Assembly: GCF_049800955.1 (NCBI RefSeq)
Contig: NZ_JBNAGA010000001.1
Coordinates: forward strand, 930,001-994,000
Origin: JAKVBH01 sp049800955
GTDB taxonomy: Bacteria; Pseudomonadota; Alphaproteobacteria; Rhodobacterales; Rhodobacteraceae
DNA length: 64,000 nucleotides
Reading direction: 5' to 3'
The notes below the pieces were generated by a model, which searched no databases, was not told where the DNA came from, and saw only the letters and a program-made list of their open reading frames with translations. Shown piece after piece: positions 8,524-16,169 of this stretch; positions within the stretch are counted from its first letter, which is position 1; every line of letters starts with the position of its first letter. The position numbers were made by a program, and so were the translations under genes.

Positions 8524-8717
8524 GAGCGCGACTCGTCTGTTTGGAAATGGGCAAATTTGCGCGAACCTACGGGGGGCACGCGCACGCGTCAAGACTTGGG
8601 GAAATTTTGGATATTGTTTAATTTCAAAGGCTTAACTTTGGCCATCAGATGTTGCCCCGCCGTGTCGCAATGCATAAGTTAGCGCTTCATGAGCAATTCC
8701 ATGGGGATGGGACCGCA

Positions 8718-9185
8718 ATGGATCTGAAAAGCAAGATCACCACTGGCCTCAAACAGGCCATGAAAGACAAGGCGGCAGATCGTTTGGCAACGCTGCGCCT
8801 GATTTCCGCCGCCATCAAGGATCGCGAAATTGCGATGCGGGGTGAAGGCAAGGAAGAGGGCGTGAGCGAAGCGGATGTGACCGCGATCCTCGCCAAGATG
8901 GTCAAGCAGCGTCAGGAAAGCGCGCGCACCTATGAAGAGGGGGGGCGGCTTGATCTGGCGGAGCGGGAATTGAACGAGATTACCGTGATCGAAGAATTCC
9001 TGCCGCGCCAGTTGGATGACGGCGAGGTGGAAGCCGCGATTGTGGCCGCCATGGAAGAGGTCGGCGCTTCGTCGATCCGCGATATGGGTAAGGTCATGGG
9101 GGCGCTGAAATCGGGCTACGCGGGCCAGATGGATTTCGGCGCTGTTGGCCCGATGGTCAAGGATCGGCTGGCCGCGAGCGGCTAG
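8718..9185 (+). CDS. GatB/YqeY domain protein
   Basis: 155 residues of the YqeY family, related to the tRNA-binding tail of GatB in the Asp/Glu-tRNA amidotransferase. The signature runs MDLKSKITTGLKQAMK, TLRLISAAIKDREI and later EFLPRQLDDGEVEAAI and DMGKVMGALK. It may aid tRNA-linked amide transfer, but the stand-alone protein has no established reaction. Start at ATG 8718, because the in-frame extension to 8649 shows no family sequence. In many proteobacteria it sits near dnaG/rpoD; here it is divergent from carA, as in several Rhodobacterales. A hairpin follows the stop. Confidence 0.85.
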   Translation: MDLKSKITTGLKQAMKDKAADRLATLRLISAAIKDREIAMRGEGKEEGVSEADVTAILAKMVKQRQESARTYEEGGRLDLAERELNEITVIEEFLPRQLDDGEVEAAIVAAMEEVGASSIRDMGKVMGALKSGYAGQMDFGAVGPMVKDRLAASG

Positions 9186-9211
9186 ACGACAACTGGGGCA
9201 ATGGATTGGCC

Positions 9212-9244
9212 TTGGAGGGGGTATTTGTGCGAAATACCCTCCAA
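9212..9244 (+). terminator. Hairpin after the GatB/YqeY gene
   Basis: Outer arms TTGGAGGG and CCCTCCAA and inner arms TATTT and AAATA around a five-base loop, with a two-G bulge. It starts 27 bases after the YqeY stop. There is no T-run on the plus strand, so it may be a processed 3' end or a repeat remnant and not a classical terminator. Confidence 0.45.
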
Positions 9245-9396
9245 ATCGCACAAAAGCCCTCTTGGTCTGCGGTTAAAGCGAGCGGTGCTTTCAAGCGGCG
9301 TTAGGCCTTTGTGTCCGCAGCTTTCTTAGCGAAATCTTGCGGCGTCGTGCGGACCACCCCGCATTAACCTTCGCAAAGAAAGCCTCGCCAAATTCT

Positions 9397-10302
9397 TTAC
9401 AGGCCGTAGAACTTTCTTACCGAAGCCTCAACGGCAGGGTCGGTGAGCGCGAAGCGTTCTGCAAAGCGTGTCTTGAAGGTGACCCGGCCGCGCCGCGCGC
9501 CGAAGTTCTCGCCATGGTTCAACATGTAGAGCGCCAGCGGCACGGCGATGGCGTGCAAGGGCTGGCCCGCAAGCCGCGCCAGATAGGGCACCATGCGATG
9601 CTCGTGCTGGCTGAGCTCCGACAGAAACGCCCATTGCGCCGCGCGTGAGGCCTGGCCCGGATCGAAGGGCAGGGCGGCGCAGGAACCGCAGAGCTTCCAG
9701 AAGGCCTTGGCTCCCGGCGCAAACATTGTCTGTGGACGGGCCAGAGCGATCCGGTCGTGCCCCGCGTCATAGACATAGCCGCGCTCCAGGAGCGCACCTC
9801 CCGGATGCTCCAGCAGCCTGTGCACAAGGGTCGGGTCTGCCCGGTCATCGGCATCAAAGGTCATGACGAGGCCGGGCGCATCGGCGTTGTGGGCCAAATG
9901 CCCGTAAAGCGCGGCGAGCTTGCGCCATTTGTCATTGCCCGGTGTGGGATCCTCAAAGGGCAGAAACGTGATCTTGTCAGAGAGGGGCAGCGGCGGCTGT
10001 GTCTGGCAGCAAATGATCGCGCGCCAGTTGGGATCGGTTTGCAGCAAGAGGCTGTTCAGAGTGCGCTCCAGAAGCGCTGTGACGGCGCTCCAATTGCCGA
10101 CACTTTCGGGACCCACGAGCGGGATCAGGAAGGTGACCGTCTTGGGTGGAAGCCAGCTCTCCCCGGCCCGCGCACGTCGCAGCTTGAGGGCGGCACTCTC
10201 GGATGGGGCAAGGCCCGGGCTGCCCGGGCTGATCCCCCTGAACGCGGCGCGCAGCAGATGGGCGGCGCGTCTCGCTTTCGGGGTAGCAGGGGCCTGCGCC
10301 AT
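9397..10302 (-). CDS. Putative glycosyltransferase family 2-like protein
   Basis: 301 residues with no membrane helix. A GT-A type Rossmann start is visible at about residue 55 (KTVTFLIPLVGPE), followed by SLLLQTDPNWRAIICC and a DADDRAD motif near 150 that would bind the metal and nucleotide sugar. The C-terminus (AVPLALYMLNHGENFGAR) is typical of small Rhodobacterales glycosyltransferase-like proteins. The first 50 residues are basic and low in recognisable structure. It could add a sugar to an envelope polysaccharide or glycan; donor and acceptor unknown. It lies 21 bases after the DUF2244 gene on the same strand. Confidence 0.7.
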   Translation of the reverse strand: MAQAPATPKARRAAHLLRAAFRGISPGSPGLAPSESAALKLRRARAGESWLPPKTVTFLIPLVGPESVGNWSAVTALLERTLNSLLLQTDPNWRAIICCQTQPPLPLSDKITFLPFEDPTPGNDKWRKLAALYGHLAHNADAPGLVMTFDADDRADPTLVHRLLEHPGGALLERGYVYDAGHDRIALARPQTMFAPGAKAFWKLCGSCAALPFDPGQASRAAQWAFLSELSQHEHRMVPYLARLAGQPLHAIAVPLALYMLNHGENFGARRGRVTFKTRFAERFALTDPAVEASVRKFYGL

Positions 10303-10323
10303 GGGTGCCTCGCGGGAAACGGG

Positions 10324-10815
10324 TCAGGGATGTTTGAACGTGGCCAAACGGCTGCGCAGATCGCCGTAGAGCGCCTGCCGTTCCTCTTCGCTCAAAAACG
10401 CGCCCAGCTCAACCTCACGGCCATTGCCTTTCAGGGTCAGGTAGTGCGGCACCGGGCCGCCCGAGGGGTGCAGATGGGCCTCGGCCCAGTAGGCGTTGCA
10501 CTCCCAGCTTTGATCCGGTTTGCGCGGGTTGTGCCGTATCAGGCGGATATCCTCGCGGGTCATATCGAGGACTTCGAGGATCTGGTGATCGCGCCAATTG
10601 CGTTGCAGCGCCCACCAGATCCCGCCAACCGCGGCCAGCATGAAGGGCAGGATGCCCCAGAGTACGACGGATCCCAGAAGCGGGAACATCGGGATCATGA
10701 TCAGGCAGATGGTCGCGCCGATGAAGGCCGCAAAACCCTTTGGCGGCAGGGATTGGTGTGGCCAGAGCTGAAGCTCGCACCGGGTTGGCGTGTCGTCGGT
10801 CCAATTGTAGGGCAT
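10324..10815 (-). CDS. DUF2244 membrane protein
   Basis: 163 residues with two adjacent transmembrane helices (about 27-45 and 50-70), then a soluble C-terminal part with WECNAYWAEAHLHPSGG and LTLKGNGREVELGAFLSEEER. This arrangement matches the DUF2244 family, small integral membrane proteins often found near cytochrome oxidase genes in alphaproteobacteria. Here it lies 184 bases downstream of ctaD on the same strand, across a strong hairpin. A role in oxidase assembly is suggested only by this neighbourhood. Confidence 0.82.
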   Translation of the reverse strand: MPYNWTDDTPTRCELQLWPHQSLPPKGFAAFIGATICLIMIPMFPLLGSVVLWGILPFMLAAVGGIWWALQRNWRDHQILEVLDMTREDIRLIRHNPRKPDQSWECNAYWAEAHLHPSGGPVPHYLTLKGNGREVELGAFLSEEERQALYGDLRSRLATFKHP

Positions 10816-10846
10816 AGCAATGTTCTAGCGCCGGTCGTTCAAATGA

Positions 10847-10875
10847 AAAGGCCCCGGGGAATGCCCGGGGCCTTT
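10847..10875 (-). terminator. Rho-independent terminator after ctaD
   Basis: A perfect 12-bp stem (AAAGGCCCCGGG pairing with CCCGGGGCCTTT) and five-base loop; on the minus strand it is followed by TTCATTT. It lies 124 bases past the ctaD stop and before the DUF2244 gene, so it should separate the two transcripts, at least in part. Confidence 0.8.
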
Positions 10876-10999
10876 GTGTGCATTGGTGGTCTGCGAGCCC
10901 CAGTAAGACCTTCGCGGAAACCTTGGATCACGAAAGCACGCCGCAAGGGTTATATGGTGCTTTCGTGATGCGCATTATGCAGGGTTCCGTCGAAGTCCT

Positions 11000-12673
11000 C
11001 TAGTGCGCGCGGCCCTTGTCCCAGTCTTCCTGCTTGGGCAGGATCTCGAACGTATGTTCCGGCGGGGGTGAGGGCAGGGTCCATTCCAGCGTATCCGCGT
11101 ATTCGTTCCACGGGTTGTTCTCTGTCACCCGGGCGCCGCGCAGCAGCGAATAGGCGATGAGGCCGAAGAAGAAAACAAACGACGCGAAGGACAGGAATGC
11201 ACCGATCGACGACCACCAGTTCCAGTAGGCATAGGCCTCCGGGTAGTCGATGTAGCGGCGTGGCATGCCCTGACGCCCGAGGAAGTGCTGCGGGAAGAAG
11301 GTCAGGTTGGAGCCGATGAACATCGCCCAGAAGTGAATCTTGCCACCCAGTTCGGGGATCATGCGCCCGGTCATCTTGGGGAAGTAGAAGTAGATCCCCG
11401 CGAAGATCGCGAACACGGCACCGAGGCTCATCACGTAGTGGAAATGCGCCACCACGTAGTAGGTGTCATGATAGGCCCGGTCCACGCCCGCCTGGGAGAG
11501 GACCACACCGGTCACACCGCCCACGGTGAAGAGGAACAGGAAGCCAAAGGCCCAGAGCATCGGCGTCTTGAACTCGATGGAGCCGCCCCACATCGTGGCG
11601 ATCCAGGAAAAGACCTTCACGCCGGTGGGCACCGCGATGACCATGGTGGCCAGCATGAAGTAGCTCTGCTGCGTCAACGACATGCCCACTGTGTACATGT
11701 GGTGCGCCCAGACGACGAAGCCCAGAACACCGATTGCGATGATCGCCCAGACCATCGGCAGGTAGCCGAAGACCGGTTTGCGCGAGAAGGTCGCAATGAC
11801 GTGGGAAATGATGCCGAAGCCCGGCAGGATGATGATGTAGACTTCCGGATGGCCGAAGAACCACAGGATGTGCTGATAGAGGATCGGGTCCCCGCCGCCG
11901 GCGGGATCAAAGAAGGTTGTCCCGAAGTTGCGGTCCGTCAGCAGCATCGTGATGGCGCCCGCGAGCACCGGCAGGGCCAGCAGGATCAGCCAGGATGTCA
12001 CGAAGATCGCCCAGGAGAAGAGCGGCACTTTGAAGAGCGTCATGCCCGGCGCGCGCATGTTCAGGAAGGTCGTGATCATGTTGATCGCGCCCAGGATCGA
12101 TGAGGCACCCGAGACATGGACCGCGAAGATCGCGAGATCCATCGACATGCCGCCTTCATTGGTCGACAGAGGCGGATAGAGCACCCAACCCACACCAGAG
12201 CCAAGCTGGTCATTGCCGCCCGGTGCGAGGACCGAACAGATGGCCAGCGTTGTCCCCGTGCAGTAGAGCCAGAACGACAGGTTGTTCATGCGGGGGAACG
12301 CCATGTCGGGCGCGCCGATCTGCAAGGGCATGAAGTAGTTGCCGAAGCCACCAAACAGGGCGGGAATCACCACAAAGAACATCATCAGGATGCCGTGGCC
12401 CGTGATCAACACGTTCCAAAGGTGGCCATTGGGCGTACATTCGCCCGCAGCAGCAGCGAAGAGGCGCGCCCCTTCCATACACATGTATTGAACGCCGGGC
12501 TGCATCAGCTCCAGACGCATATAGACAGTGAAAGCAACGGCAATGAAGCCCACAAACGCGGAAACGATCAGGTAGAGAATCCCGATGTCCTTGTGGTTCG
12601 TGGACATGAACCAACGGGTAAAGAACCCCCGCTGATCTTCATGCTCGTGGCCGTGAATGGCGGCGTCAGCCAT
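11000..12673 (-). CDS. ctaD: Cytochrome c oxidase subunit I, aa3 type
   Basis: 557 residues, the catalytic subunit of heme-copper oxidase that reduces oxygen and pumps protons. Twelve hydrophobic spans are expected and seen. Landmarks include FMSTNHKDIG at the start, WLYCTGT-like helix II, WFFGHPEVYIIILPGFG (Cu-B histidine and cross-linked Tyr, a K-channel region) and VVAHFHYVMSLGAVF (heme histidines). The start is ATG 12673 (MADAAIHGHEHEDQRG), giving the usual alphaproteobacterial N-terminus; the extension to 12724 is not supported. Subunits II and III are not adjacent, as usual in Rhodobacterales, where ctaD is a separate unit. A perfect FNR box lies 99 bases upstream. Confidence 0.96.
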   Translation of the reverse strand: MADAAIHGHEHEDQRGFFTRWFMSTNHKDIGILYLIVSAFVGFIAVAFTVYMRLELMQPGVQYMCMEGARLFAAAAGECTPNGHLWNVLITGHGILMMFFVVIPALFGGFGNYFMPLQIGAPDMAFPRMNNLSFWLYCTGTTLAICSVLAPGGNDQLGSGVGWVLYPPLSTNEGGMSMDLAIFAVHVSGASSILGAINMITTFLNMRAPGMTLFKVPLFSWAIFVTSWLILLALPVLAGAITMLLTDRNFGTTFFDPAGGGDPILYQHILWFFGHPEVYIIILPGFGIISHVIATFSRKPVFGYLPMVWAIIAIGVLGFVVWAHHMYTVGMSLTQQSYFMLATMVIAVPTGVKVFSWIATMWGGSIEFKTPMLWAFGFLFLFTVGGVTGVVLSQAGVDRAYHDTYYVVAHFHYVMSLGAVFAIFAGIYFYFPKMTGRMIPELGGKIHFWAMFIGSNLTFFPQHFLGRQGMPRRYIDYPEAYAYWNWWSSIGAFLSFASFVFFFGLIAYSLLRGARVTENNPWNEYADTLEWTLPSPPPEHTFEILPKQEDWDKGRAH

Positions 12674-12771
12674 GTCATGCCTCCTCAGTTGGCTACAGAG
12701 CGCTCCACCATAGGAGTCACTCAATTGGGCAGAGTTTTAAATCGTTACCCAGCCTGCTTCAACGCGCGAAT

Positions 12772-12785
12772 TTGATCTGGATCAA
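12772..12785 (-). promoter_or_regulatory. FNR/FnrL box upstream of ctaD
   Basis: TTGATCTGGATCAA, an exact match to TTGAT-N4-ATCAA. It lies between the lipB stop (12860) and the ctaD start (12673), 99 bases upstream of ctaD, a fitting place for oxygen control of the aa3 oxidase. In Rhodobacter relatives FnrL lowers aa3 expression at low oxygen; direction here is inferred. Confidence 0.75.
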
Positions 12786-12859
12786 GAAAAAGTGTCGCGC
12801 CTTCTTGCAGTTGCAGACGCTCTACAGGACGGTGCCTTTACAGATCCCTAACGCCTCTC

Positions 12860-13522
12860 TCAGCGCGCATCGGGCGGCGGAAAAATCGCTTCAAATTGCT
12901 GCTTTAGCGCCACATCGAGATCTGCCATCGTCACGGGCAGGCCGAGATCCACCAGACTTGTCACGCCATGCTCGGAAATCCCGCAAGGCACGATTCCCGA
13001 GAAGTGCTCGAGATCCGGCTCGACATTGATCGACAGGCCGTGGGTGCTGATCCATTTGTGCATCTTGATGCCGATGGCAGCGATCTTGTCTTCCGCGCAT
13101 GTTCCGTCGGGATTGGCCGCTTTTTCAGGACGTTGCACCCAGACACCAACGCGGCCGGGGCGGATTTCGCCGGTGATGTTGAACGTCGCCAGGGTCGTGA
13201 TCACCCAGGCCTCCAGCTGCTCGACAAAGCGGCGCAGATCGCGACCGCGCCGGCCAACATCCAGCATGACATAGACCACACGCTGGCCCGGGCCGTGATA
13301 GGTGTATTGGCCGCCGCGCCGGGTTTGATAGACCGGAAAACGATCGGGATCGGTCAAATCCGCAGGATCGGCGGAGGATCCGGCGGTGTAGAGCGGGGGA
13401 TGTTCGAGCAGCCAGATGCATTCCTCCGCCGTGCCTGCCGCGATGGCGGCGGCGCGCTCCTGCATGAAGGTGAGGGCGGTCTCATACGCGGTAAACCCCT
13501 CTGACGTCTTCCATTCCACCAT
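12860..13522 (-). CDS. lipB: Lipoyl(octanoyl) transferase
   Basis: 220 residues. LipB moves the octanoyl group from acyl carrier protein to lipoyl domains of 2-oxoacid dehydrogenases and GcvH, before LipA adds sulfur. Visible motifs are RGGQYTYHGPGQ (69-80), the catalytic lysine in DKIAAIG (K146) and the acyl-accepting cysteine in GIVPCGI (C180). A short insertion with WVQRPEKAANPDGT (128-141) is common in this bacterial order. ATG 13522 begins the conserved sequence. The stop of the LytTR regulator lies three bases upstream of the lipB start, so the two are likely one transcript. Confidence 0.95.
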   Translation of the reverse strand: MVEWKTSEGFTAYETALTFMQERAAAIAAGTAEECIWLLEHPPLYTAGSSADPADLTDPDRFPVYQTRRGGQYTYHGPGQRVVYVMLDVGRRGRDLRRFVEQLEAWVITTLATFNITGEIRPGRVGVWVQRPEKAANPDGTCAEDKIAAIGIKMHKWISTHGLSINVEPDLEHFSGIVPCGISEHGVTSLVDLGLPVTMADLDVALKQQFEAIFPPPDAR

Positions 13523-13525
13523 GGC

Positions 13526-14302
13526 CTACCGGGGCAGGAGCCCCGCCTCCTTGAGTTTGGGCAGGTTGGCCCGACTAACCGGCACCTCCGGCCCCTGTGA
13601 CATGGTCAGGATCGCGCGATCACCCTCGCGACGGGCGGAAACGACCTGATTCCAGGCGGCCCAATGCGAGCGATGGACCTGCGCGCCGCGCGTGTCGCCA
13701 ACCTCCCGTATTGCATCGGACAGCCGCAACAACACCAGCTCTTCGCCCTCTACCGTGCGGATGCGGACATAGTGATCCTCGACACTCAGAGCCACGAGCG
13801 CGCCGCGCTTTTCCAGCGGCAGACGGTCCAGCAGAGGCGGCGGCACGGGCGCCACCGGGGCGGCGACGGTCTCGGCGGAGGGCTGTGAGGTCAACACCAG
13901 CGCGGTGTTCACGATGAGCGCAATCGCGCCAACGGTACCCACAAACGTGACCCAGTCCCAACCCTGCGGCACCCAGCCGAAGGTCACGTAATTGAAGAGA
14001 ACCACCAGCGCGAGAATGCAGGCCGCACATACAAGGCCCGAGGCCACGATCCGGACGGCAGCCGCTTTGTGCGCACAGATATGTTCGATCATGATGTTCA
14101 CGAAAGCCCCCGCCGCATAGCACAGGAGCGTCAGACCGGTCCAATACACGGCACGTTCCGCCAGCCCGAGGCGCACATTCGTCTCGAAAGGGGCCACGAT
14201 GACGAGAATGGCGCTGACAGCTGCAAGGGATGCAAGTGTCTGACGAGACGCCATTATTCTCCGCCATTCACGAAGCGCGAGTGACATTTGGCCGTTGCTC
14301 AC
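13526..14302 (-). CDS. Membrane-anchored LytTR DNA-binding regulator
   Basis: About 258 residues from GTG 14302, which has a GGAG seven bases upstream; ATG 14287 and GTG 14323 are alternatives. Four hydrophobic helices fill residues about 25-130, a Pro/Ala-rich linker follows, and the C-terminal 95 residues are a LytTR domain: ALSVEDHYVRIRTVEGEEL, LRLSDAIREV, VHRSHWAAW. LytTR domains bind direct repeats through beta strands. There is no receiver domain, so the membrane part probably senses the signal. It lies just upstream of lipB with a three-base gap. The regulated genes are unknown. Confidence 0.83.
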   Translation of the reverse strand: MSNGQMSLALREWRRIMASRQTLASLAAVSAILVIVAPFETNVRLGLAERAVYWTGLTLLCYAAGAFVNIMIEHICAHKAAAVRIVASGLVCAACILALVVLFNYVTFGWVPQGWDWVTFVGTVGAIALIVNTALVLTSQPSAETVAAPVAPVPPPLLDRLPLEKRGALVALSVEDHYVRIRTVEGEELVLLRLSDAIREVGDTRGAQVHRSHWAAWNQVVSARREGDRAILTMSQGPEVPVSRANLPKLKEAGLLPR

Positions 14303-14403
14303 GAAGGATCTCCGCTGGTTCACGCATGTCAGATGGCATGGGCCGGTGGGGTTTGTCTAGGTGAGGACATCGCACTGAATTGACGCATAAATGGAGCCAT
14401 GAG

Positions 14404-14913
14404 ATGTCGTTTGAACCTTTCCTGACCGAACCTTTGCATATTCAGATCCACGCCGTGGCGGCTTGTCTGTCGATTTTATTGGGGCCTGTCGCGCTCTACG
14501 CCCGCAAAGGCAGTCCCGTGCACAAAAGCGCGGGCTACCTTTGGGTCACCTCGATGAGTGTGACGGGGATTTCGGCGTTTTTCATCTCGGGCTTTGCGGT
14601 GATCGGGCCCTTCTCCCCGCTGCACCTGCTGGCGATTTCGCTGCTCTGGGGCATCGTTGAGGCGATGCGCCATGTTTTCGCGGGCCGCGTGGCCTTGCAT
14701 GCGCGGATCATGAACAATCTCTACTGGTTTGGCGTGGTTCTGGCCTCTGCGTTCAATTTCCTGCCCGGGCGGATGGTCAATCGCATGGTGTTCGACGATC
14801 TGCGCGAAGCTGGATTTGTGGTCCTCGCGCTCATCCTCTTCGGGGTGGTTTTACGGGAGATCGTGAGCCGCCGTGGCCCGGCGGACCGGAGGCGGACGGG
14901 CGCGCGGGCATGA
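14404..14913 (+). CDS. DUF2306-type four-helix membrane protein
   Basis: 169 residues starting at ATG 14404, which has GGAG seven bases before it. Four to five hydrophobic segments and the pattern HIQIHAVAACLSILLGPVALY, GSPVHKSAGYLWV and RVALHARIMNNLYWFGVVLASAFNFLPGR (shown here in parts) are typical of DUF2306 inner-membrane proteins. The conserved histidines near the helix ends (in QIHAV, PVHK and LHAR) suggest a metal or heme site, but none has been shown for this protein. It is divergent from the LytTR gene by about 100 bases, so that regulator may control it; this is a guess from layout. Confidence 0.72.
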   Translation: MSFEPFLTEPLHIQIHAVAACLSILLGPVALYARKGSPVHKSAGYLWVTSMSVTGISAFFISGFAVIGPFSPLHLLAISLLWGIVEAMRHVFAGRVALHARIMNNLYWFGVVLASAFNFLPGRMVNRMVFDDLREAGFVVLALILFGVVLREIVSRRGPADRRRTGARA

Positions 14914-14938
14914 AAAACCCGGCGGCCACTTTTTTCCC

Positions 14939-14967
14939 TTGAGCCTGCGACGGGCTTGGTCTAGAGA
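14939..14967 (+). promoter_or_regulatory. Possible sigma-70 promoter of tRNA-Leu
   Basis: TTGAGC at 14939-14944 and TAGAGA at 14962-14967 are 17 bases apart, and the tRNA begins 21 bases after. The -35 fits well and the -10 weakly. No experimental support. Confidence 0.35.
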
Positions 14968-14987
14968 CCGCGCTACCAAGCCTCGAA

Positions 14988-15074
14988 GCGGTCGTGGCGG
15001 AATTGGTAGACGCGCAGCGTTGAGGTCGCTGTGGGGTAACTCCCGTGGAGGTTCGAGTCCTCTCGACCGCACCA
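14988..15074 (+). tRNA. tRNA-Leu (anticodon GAG)
   Basis: 87 bases including an encoded CCA end. The acceptor stem GCGGTCG pairs with CGACCGC. The anticodon arm is CAGCG-TTGAGGT-CGCTG, giving GAG, which reads CUU and CUC leucine codons. A long variable arm (TGGGGTAACTCCCGT region) marks it as a class II tRNA, and the T loop is TTCGAGT. A strong terminator starts five bases after it. Confidence 0.96.
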
Positions 15075-15078
15075 TCGA

Positions 15079-15109
15079 AAAGGCCCGCTCCATTCGAGCG
15101 GGCCTTTTT
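15079..15109 (+). terminator. Rho-independent terminator of tRNA-Leu
   Basis: A perfect 12-bp stem, AAAGGCCCGCTC with GAGCGGGCCTTT, five-base loop and a T5 tail, directly after the tRNA. It can also act for the minus-strand membrane protein gene ending at 15141. Confidence 0.9.
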
Positions 15110-15140
15110 GTTTTGAAAACAGCTTATTGCGCAGATCTCT

Positions 15141-16109
15141 TCATGCGTTGCCTGAGCGTCGCATGGCGCGGGCGCAGCGCCAGAGCCCCCATAGGAAAAG
15201 CCCCAGCGAGATGGGTCCAGCCGTGATGATGACAAAAGCGTTCATCTCGAGCCCGATCTGCGCCTCGACCATCGTCACATAGGTGCCAATGGCGCAGAGC
15301 GGGATCAAAAGCGTGAAAACGTAACGCCAGAGCGGGATGGGCCGCTCCGCCAGCGCGGCGACCTTGCTGCCGGCAAAGGGCAGATCTGCACGGGCGTTGC
15401 GTTTCAGGGCCCAAAGACAGATCAGGACCATGACCGGCAGAACCGGGAAGAAAAACCACAGACCGGAGGCCAGCCCCGTCAGCGCCGCAAAGAGCGCGGC
15501 CAGGATCCACAAGCCGTAGTGCTCGCCCTTGGTCAGCCCTTCGCTGGGGGACCAGACGCGCTCAAAGACGAGATGCCCGGCCAGAAACAGGCCATAGCCG
15601 ATCAGGAACTGATCAATGAAGGGTTGCACCGGCGCCCATTCGAACCGGACCTCGCCTGTCGCATCGTTTTCAAGGGCGTGCCACATGTAGCTGTTCCACA
15701 GGCCGAGGAAGGCGCCGAACGCGGCGTTGAACAGGATGACGCGGAGGATACCGCCATGGGTCATCACTTGTTTGAAGACGATCCAGCCGATGCCCACGGT
15801 GATGAGCGCGTGCCAGGCGAGGCTTGTCCAGACGATTGTGAAAGGCGGGCCGGAATACATGACAGGGACGGGCACGCCTTCGATCAGGTAGCCCAGCATG
15901 GCCGCGGCCACGAAGAGCGCCGCGCCGTCGCGGACTTTGAACCGCTCCACCACCACCAGAAAGAGATATCCCAGCAGACCGTAGGCCAGCAGGATGCCGA
16001 CATGGCTCACTTCTTCGTCGACCTGATAGAACCAGAACTCGGAGATCGAGACGAGGATCGCACCGAAAGAGGCGATCAAAAGCGGGCGTTTGGCAATCGA
16101 GAGGATCAT
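15141..16109 (-). CDS. Polytopic membrane protein of unknown function
   Basis: 322 residues from ATG 16109, with about nine hydrophobic segments through the whole length and no large soluble domain. No transporter or enzyme motif is recognised. Charged residues within membrane stretches (for example EFWFYQVDEEVSHVG near residue 28 and YMWHALENDATGEV near 150) may matter for function. The frame could open at 16145, but that would add a non-hydrophobic tail. It ends close to the tRNA-Leu terminator and follows the AEC transporter gene on the same strand (60 bases), so the two may be co-transcribed. Confidence 0.68.
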   Translation of the reverse strand: MILSIAKRPLLIASFGAILVSISEFWFYQVDEEVSHVGILLAYGLLGYLFLVVVERFKVRDGAALFVAAAMLGYLIEGVPVPVMYSGPPFTIVWTSLAWHALITVGIGWIVFKQVMTHGGILRVILFNAAFGAFLGLWNSYMWHALENDATGEVRFEWAPVQPFIDQFLIGYGLFLAGHLVFERVWSPSEGLTKGEHYGLWILAALFAALTGLASGLWFFFPVLPVMVLICLWALKRNARADLPFAGSKVAALAERPIPLWRYVFTLLIPLCAIGTYVTMVEAQIGLEMNAFVIITAGPISLGLFLWGLWRCARAMRRSGNA

Positions 16110-16169
16110 GGGGCCAAGGCTAGCAGCGTGCGCTCCGGGCGGCAATCTCCGGTGCGTGCATGGGCGGGA

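Noticed and set aside
7453..8682. 409-residue plus-strand frame antisense to carA
   Set aside because: High-GC antisense shadow; carA on the other strand has all active-site motifs.
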